From assembly GCA_030145365.1 (NCBI GenBank), contig JAQYVS010000235.1, positions 1 through 6,786 on the forward strand: a DNA stretch of 6,786 nt, written 5' to 3'. This stretch comes from Desulfofustis sp. GTDB taxonomy: Bacteria; Desulfobacterota; Desulfobulbia; Desulfobulbales; Desulfocapsaceae. The notes beneath the pieces were generated by a model that ran no database searches, had not been told where the DNA came from, and worked only from the letters and a program-made list of their open reading frames with translations. Made by a program: the position numbers and the translations under genes. Below are positions 6,737-6,786 of this stretch, piece after piece. Every line of letters begins with the position of its first letter. Within the stretch, counting starts at the first letter, position 1.

Positions 6737-6786
6737 GTGAGTAAAAAGATTTCCAAAAAGAAGATAAGCCAGAAAGATCTTGATCT
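6737..6786 (+). CDS. lapC: Start of a probable LapC membrane-fusion protein (3' end cut by window)
   Basis: Only 16 codons are visible, starting with GTG at 6737. AAGGA at 6722-6726 stands ten bases before it. The lysine-rich start followed by SQKDLDL resembles the cytoplasmic N terminus of HlyD-type adaptor proteins that pair with LapB. The position, 17 bases after lapB, is the usual place for lapC. A competing ATG at 6726 reads only four codons before a stop. The identification rests mostly on context. Confidence 0.6.
   Translation, partial: MSKKISKKKISQKDLD

Overview
The window carries most of a Lap-type system, the bacterial machinery that displays and releases a giant cell-surface biofilm adhesin. 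Every major gene can be tied to this known pathway. I found no new kind of system, but there are several unusual details. The gene set, the small conserved protein on the minus strand and the codon usage fit a gammaproteobacterium, perhaps a marine or environmental one. This is an inference: Lap systems also occur in betaproteobacteria and some sulfate reducers.

Layout. Positions 1-1143 (+) hold the C-terminal 380 codons of a TolC-family outer-membrane channel (LapE-like). A strong hairpin terminator follows at 1178-1220. Positions 1355-2029 (+) encode LapG, a secreted calcium-dependent cysteine protease. Positions 2039-3964 (+) encode LapD, an inner-membrane c-di-GMP receptor with a HAMP, a degenerate GGDEF and a degenerate EAL domain. 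lapG and lapD are tightly coupled. Positions 4041-4376 (-) encode a 111-residue conserved protein of unknown function that converges on lapD. A 169-bp AT-rich region with candidate promoters on both strands separates it from lapB (4546-6720, +), a type I secretion ABC transporter with an inactive C39-like N-terminal domain. The first 16 codons of a probable membrane-fusion protein gene (lapC) begin at 6737 and run off the window.

How the parts work together (family knowledge). LapB, LapC and LapE form the export channel for the adhesin. When c-di-GMP is high, LapD binds it in its EAL domain and its periplasmic domain holds LapG inactive, so the adhesin stays on the surface. When c-di-GMP falls, LapG is released, cuts the adhesin near its N terminus and the cell detaches. 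The adhesin gene is not in the window and should lie nearby, perhaps upstream of the TolC gene or beyond lapC.

The most notable observation is that the lapD stop codon falls inside the conserved C-terminal EAL motif. Twelve further codons that still resemble the family's C terminus continue in frame behind it, which suggests a recent nonsense change or a base-call error.
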